Source of the DNA: Paenibacillus sp. DCT19
GTDB lineage: Bacteria > Bacillota > Bacilli > Paenibacillales > Paenibacillaceae
Reading direction: 5' to 3'
DNA: 64,000 nucleotides
Assembly: GCF_003268635.1 (NCBI RefSeq)
Contig: NZ_CP029639.1
Span: 2,987,501-3,051,500, forward strand
In this document: positions 60,409 through 64,000 of the stretch, in pieces
Numbering within the stretch: the first letter of the stretch is position 1
Layout: every line of letters begins with the position of its first letter
Notes under the pieces: generated by a model
Seen by the model: only the letters and a program-made list of their open reading frames with translations
The model's database searches: none
What the model was told of the DNA's origin: nothing
Position numbers and translations under genes: made by a program

Positions 60409-61329
60409 ATGATTAGAGCTAATGGAGATTCCAAATACATGCCACTGTATGAAGCGCTGGCTAGTGAAGTACGCTGGAGAATAATGAGTCTGCTCTCTGA
60501 TGGGGAGATGAATGTGAAGGATCTGGCTGATGTGTTGGAACTTAGTCCCTCCATCGTTACGATGCATGTTCGTAAATTGGAGCATGCGGAATTGATCGGC
60601 AGTCGCAGAGTAAGACTGAATGGAGGAACACACAAAATGTGTTTTCTCAAACAAAATGCAATTGAAATTGAATTGCCTTCGGTGGGTTCATTAGCAAACA
60701 TCAAAGAACAAAGCATCTCTGTGGGTCACTATACAGCGTTCGAAGTACATCCGACCTGTGGGCTGGGTACTCCTGAGAAAGAAATTGGCGTATGGGATGA
60801 TCCCCGCTATTTCCTTGATCCTGAACGTGTTCACGCAGCAATCCTATGGTTTGGTCGTGGGTATGTCGAATATAAAATACCTAATTACCTTCTGCCTGAG
60901 GATACACCCAGTGCGATTGAGATCTCAATGGAAATTGCTTCGGAGGCGCCTGGTTTAAGGGATGATTGGCCCTCTGATATCACATTTTCATTTAACAGTG
61001 TGCGGCTTGGCACATGGACCAGTCCTGCTGACTTTGGGAGAGCTGCTCGTGGAAAATACACCCCGTCATGGTGGCATAGGAATGTTAACCAATATGGCCT
61101 ACTGAAGACGATCCGAGTGGATGCTCAAGGTACCTCAATAGATGGAGAGCGGTTGTCAGTTGTATGTATTAAGGATATCAAGCTGGAGGAGTTATTCTGG
61201 ACGCTGCGATTTTCCGTGGAGGAGCATGCTACACATGTTGGTGGTTTGACGCTGTATGGAGCAGGCTTTGGTAATCACAATCAGGACATCATCATTCGTA
61301 CCATACAGTCAAAAGCGGATATGGGTTGA
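60409..61329 (+). CDS. ArsR-type winged-helix regulator with C-terminal sensor domain
   Basis: A 306-residue protein. Residues ~10-75 form an ArsR winged helix (LYEALASEVRWRIMSLLSDGEMNVKDLADVLELSPSIVTMHVRKLEHAELI) without the metal-binding Cys box. Residues ~100-305 form a large beta-rich domain (TSPADFGRAARGKYTPSWWHRNVNQYGLLKTIRV) that I cannot assign; it resembles carbohydrate-binding jelly-rolls in composition. Being three times ArsR size and divergent from GH43, it probably senses a sugar. The mannanase gene lies downstream on the same strand. Confidence 0.8.
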   Translation: MIRANGDSKYMPLYEALASEVRWRIMSLLSDGEMNVKDLADVLELSPSIVTMHVRKLEHAELIGSRRVRLNGGTHKMCFLKQNAIEIELPSVGSLANIKEQSISVGHYTAFEVHPTCGLGTPEKEIGVWDDPRYFLDPERVHAAILWFGRGYVEYKIPNYLLPEDTPSAIEISMEIASEAPGLRDDWPSDITFSFNSVRLGTWTSPADFGRAARGKYTPSWWHRNVNQYGLLKTIRVDAQGTSIDGERLSVVCIKDIKLEELFWTLRFSVEEHATHVGGLTLYGAGFGNHNQDIIIRTIQSKADMG

Positions 61330-61381
61330 TATACCCTTCTGAAACCCCGCTATTCTTATTAATGGCGTTGGGGGGGGACGG

Positions 61382-61427
61382 TAACATAGAAAATAATACT
61401 CGTATTCGCTATGTTAGCGGCTTTTTT
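61382..61427 (+). terminator. Probable terminator after the ArsR-type gene
   Basis: TAACATAG at 61382-61389 pairs with CTATGTTA at 61409-61416, then GCGGC and a T-run (61422-61427). The five bases between stem and T-run make it imperfect. A run of eight G (61370-61377) lies just upstream. Confidence 0.5.
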
Positions 61428-61503
61428 GCTTCTCAAAAAAACGTAAGAAAAAAATAAAATGACCATATATTTACAAAATTTGATGCGCATGCTATGTTTA
61501 CTT

Positions 61504-61517
61504 TGAAAGCGCCATCA
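61504..61517 (+). promoter_or_regulatory. cre site upstream of the mannanase
   Basis: TGAAAGCGCCATCA fits the degenerate cre consensus TG-N-AA-N-CG-N4-CA exactly, 58 bases before the mannanase start, implying CcpA repression. Confidence 0.65.
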
Positions 61518-61574
61518 TGAATGGGTTCATTGACAAATTTCATTATCATATCTCAAATGGAAGGGAAGATGAAA

Positions 61575-64000
61575 ATGGAAAATTGGCTTAGAAAGGCAAC
61601 CGCAATGATGCTGGCATTTGCTCTACTACTAGGATTGATGACAGCGCCCGTTCATGCAAACAATGCACTTTTCACTATCGAGGCCGAAGATGCTCAGCTC
61701 ACTTCGGATCTTCAAGTAGTCACCGAGATTTACGGACAACCCAAGCCTGGATACTCAGGTAGCGGATTCGTCTGGATGCAGAATTCAGGTACATTGACTT
61801 TTACAGTGAATGCTCCTGAAACGGGCATGTACGCGATCTCTACTCGATACATGCAGGAGCTTAGTGCAGATGGTAGAGTTCAATATTTAACCGTGAACGG
61901 TGTGACCAAGGGTTCGTATATGCTGCCGTACACGACAACATGGTCGGATTTTGATTTTGGTTTTCACAAACTGAATAAAGGAAGCAACACGATCCAGATT
62001 AAGGCTGGCTGGGGCTTTGCTTATTTTGACAGCTTCACAGTGGATCATGCGGATCTTGATCCCCTGAATGTACAACCGATTCTTACCGATCCTCAGGCAA
62101 CACCAGAGACACAAATTTTAATGAATTATTTAACGGAGGTATACGGAAACCAGATTATTTCAGGCCAACAGGAGATTTATGGAGGAGGGAATGACGGAGA
62201 TACAGAGCTTGAGTTTGAATGGATTTATGATCTTACTGGCAAATATCCAGCGATTCGTGGCTTCGATCTGATGAATTATAATCCGCTCTATGGTTGGGAG
62301 GATGGCACAACGGATCGGATGATCGACTGGGTCAATAACCGGGGCGGCATTGCAACAGCTTCCTGGCATATCAACGTCCCGCGTAATTTCAACACGTATC
62401 AGCTTGGGGATTTTGTGGATTGGAAGGAAGCGACCTACAAGCCGACAGAAACTAATTTTAATACAGCCAATGCCGTTATTCCTGGTACGAAAGAATATCA
62501 ATATGTGATGATGACGATCGAAGATCTGGCAGAACAATTGCTAATCCTCCAGGATAACAATGTGCCTGTTATATTCCGACCTTATCATGAGGCCGAAGGT
62601 AATGGTGGTCTGAATGGCGAAGGTGCATGGTTCTGGTGGGCTTCAGCAGGAGCAGAGGTTTACAAAGACCTGTGGGATCTAATTTATACAGAGCTTACGG
62701 AGACGTACGACCTGCACAACCTGATTTGGACGTATAACAGCTATGTGTATAGCACATCTCCAGCTTGGTATCCTGGTGATCATCAAGTAGATCTGGTTGG
62801 ATACGATAAATACAATACCATCTATAATCGGTATGACGGCTTGTCTGGAGTCCCGAATGAGGACGCCATTACGTCGATTTTCTATCAGCTTGTGGATCTG
62901 ACGAATGGTAGCAAAATGGTTGCTATGACAGAGAACGACACGATTCCAAGTGTGCAAAATCTGAAAGAGGAGAGAGCCGGCTGGCTGTACTTCTGCCCTT
63001 GGTATGGCGAGCACCTCATGAGCACGGCATTTAATTACCCAGCGACCTTAACCACACTTTATCAGAGCGATTATGTTATCACATTGGATGAACTGCCGGA
63101 TCTAAAGGTCAATAATCCTAATCCGAGCGCATCGATCTCTCCGGGAACCGTCGAGTTTGACAAATACACGCCTAACCAAAACGACAAATCGGTAACAGTG
63201 ACTGCTAATGGGAATACGCTTACTGCTCTTCGGGCAGGCAATACTGCGCTTAGCGCAACAACGGATTATTCATTTAACGGAAATACCCTGCTACTAAAAA
63301 AGGCTTACCTTGCGACACTACCCGTAGGTGAGCACTCCATTGTATTGGATTTTAATCAAGGGCAAGACCCAGTGTTAAAGGTTAAAATTGTGGATTCAAC
63401 GCCGAGTTCCAATGCGACCATCATACCTGTGAATGCTACATTTGACAAAGCAACGAGCGCAGCGCAAGATGTTTCCGTTACGCTTAACCTGAATGGCCGT
63501 CAGCTTACAAGCATAACAAAAGGGAATGCTACACTCGTATCGGGTCAGCATTATACAGCTTCTGGTTCGACGGTGGTGTTGAAGCAATCCTATCTCACAA
63601 CGCTTCCGCTCGGTCAAAATTCCTTGACCTTCCACTTCAATGGTGGAAATAACGCAGTGTTAACCGTGAACGTTGTAGACAGTACGGTTACTGTACCGCC
63701 TACTGGAGACTTGACTATCCAAGCATTTAACGGCAATACCAGTTCGTCGACCAACGGAATTTCGCCCAAATTCAAATTAATCAACTCGGGTAATTCAGCG
63801 ATACAGTTAAGTGATGTGAAACTTCGGTATTACTATACAATTGATGGGGAAGAGGCGCAGACCTTCTGGTCCGATTGGGCAAGTGTTGGCAGCGCCAATG
63901 TAACAAGCCAATTTGTCAAACTGGCAACTCCGGTTGCCGGAGCTGATCATTATCTGGAAGTTGGCTTCACAAGTGCAGCCGGAACGTTGAACGCAGGTCA
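61575..64000 (+). CDS. Secreted GH26 beta-mannanase with CBM35, CBM_X2 repeats and CBM3 (3' end cut by window)
   Basis: The reading frame is open from ATG 61575 (AAGGGAAG upstream; ATG 61569 possible) past the window end, more than 808 residues. Order: signal peptide 1-~28 (cut near VHA-NN), CBM35-like domain ~33-150 (FTIEAEDAQ...), GH26 catalytic domain ~175-505 with acid/base Glu in FRPYHEAEG and nucleophile Glu in AMTENDTIP, two X2-like Ig modules (~517 and ~611; each with VEFDK or ATFDK and a YLATLP/YLTTLP end), then CBM3 from ~712 (LTIQAFNGNTSSSTNGISPKFKL). It hydrolyses beta-1,4-mannan outside the cell while anchored to cellulose or mannan. Confidence 0.93.
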   Translation, partial: MENWLRKATAMMLAFALLLGLMTAPVHANNALFTIEAEDAQLTSDLQVVTEIYGQPKPGYSGSGFVWMQNSGTLTFTVNAPETGMYAISTRYMQELSADGRVQYLTVNGVTKGSYMLPYTTTWSDFDFGFHKLNKGSNTIQIKAGWGFAYFDSFTVDHADLDPLNVQPILTDPQATPETQILMNYLTEVYGNQIISGQQEIYGGGNDGDTELEFEWIYDLTGKYPAIRGFDLMNYNPLYGWEDGTTDRMIDWVNNRGGIATASWHINVPRNFNTYQLGDFVDWKEATYKPTETNFNTANAVIPGTKEYQYVMMTIEDLAEQLLILQDNNVPVIFRPYHEAEGNGGLNGEGAWFWWASAGAEVYKDLWDLIYTELTETYDLHNLIWTYNSYVYSTSPAWYPGDHQVDLVGYDKYNTIYNRYDGLSGVPNEDAITSIFYQLVDLTNGSKMVAMTENDTIPSVQNLKEERAGWLYFCPWYGEHLMSTAFNYPATLTTLYQSDYVITLDELPDLKVNNPNPSASISPGTVEFDKYTPNQNDKSVTVTANGNTLTALRAGNTALSATTDYSFNGNTLLLKKAYLATLPVGEHSIVLDFNQGQDPVLKVKIVDSTPSSNATIIPVNATFDKATSAAQDVSVTLNLNGRQLTSITKGNATLVSGQHYTASGSTVVLKQSYLTTLPLGQNSLTFHFNGGNNAVLTVNVVDSTVTVPPTGDLTIQAFNGNTSSSTNGISPKFKLINSGNSAIQLSDVKLRYYYTIDGEEAQTFWSDWASVGSANVTSQFVKLATPVAGADHYLEVGFTSAAGTLNAG

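Overview
The window looks like a chromosomal segment of a Paenibacillus-type member of the Bacillales. GC content is moderate, Shine-Dalgarno sites are strong (GGAGG types), and GTG and TTG starts are frequent. Many AraC-type regulators sit beside plant-polysaccharide glycoside hydrolases, cre-like sites precede several sugar genes, and there is a spermidine acetyltransferase very like Bacillus PaiA. I see no tRNA, rRNA, CRISPR array, insertion sequence or prophage module.

Layout. 0-6.4 kb: end of moeA plus mobB (molybdenum cofactor), convergent xerS, a GNAT, a broken aldo/keto reductase, a gene-poor stretch with repeats, then a guanidine-I riboswitch driving two SMR exporter subunits and a HAD phosphatase. 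6.5-13 kb: broken AraC regulator divergent from an MFS exporter, a broken class-I glutamine amidotransferase-like hydrolase, and a TetR-MMPL exporter operon. 13.5-17 kb: broken nucleoside deaminase, a long structured non-coding region with a candidate leader peptide and terminator, then a carboxy(nor)spermidine synthase-decarboxylase operon. 17-22.2 kb: an SDR gene under an unusually clear MerR-type promoter, its MerR regulator, a YitT protein, a cyclase-family hydrolase, and a DUF1963 remnant with membrane and lipoprotein genes. 22.2-27.7 kb: RpiR regulator and phospho-beta-glucosidase, a small hydrophilic protein, a Fur box before an AraC/substrate-binding-protein fusion, and a nitroreductase. 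27.8-34.3 kb: AraC-GH43-MFS cluster, a serine hydrolase, and a broken DMT exporter. 34.5-40.3 kb: ASCH protein, rifamycin phosphotransferase, methyltransferase, PaiA. 39.4-45.6 kb: AraC-GH2 pair, streptothricin-type acetyltransferase, TetR and a SnoaL-like gene. 45.8-51.6 kb: complete rbsRKDACB ribose operon. 51.8-61.4 kb: broken serine hydrolase, a membrane-cupredoxin protein, AraC-GH127, and GH43 with an ArsR-type regulator. 61.6 kb to the end: a secreted multidomain GH26 mannanase cut by the window edge.

How the genes work together. Five separate carbohydrate units (GH43+MFS, GH2, GH127, GH43, GH26), a phospho-beta-glucosidase and the ribose operon suggest growth on arabinoxylan, arabinan, mannan and other plant sugars. 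Each hydrolase unit except the mannanase has an adjacent regulator, and several have cre-like sites implying CcpA control. Polyamine synthesis (carboxyspermidine route) and polyamine acetylation (PaiA) are both encoded.

A caution: eleven genes are each broken by one or more apparent frameshifts, nearly all single-base losses and mostly in short G, A or T runs. This pattern fits uncorrected sequencing indels better than eleven independent pseudogenes. The most interesting possibly undescribed element is the structured leader at about 14.16-14.52 kb in front of the polyamine operon.
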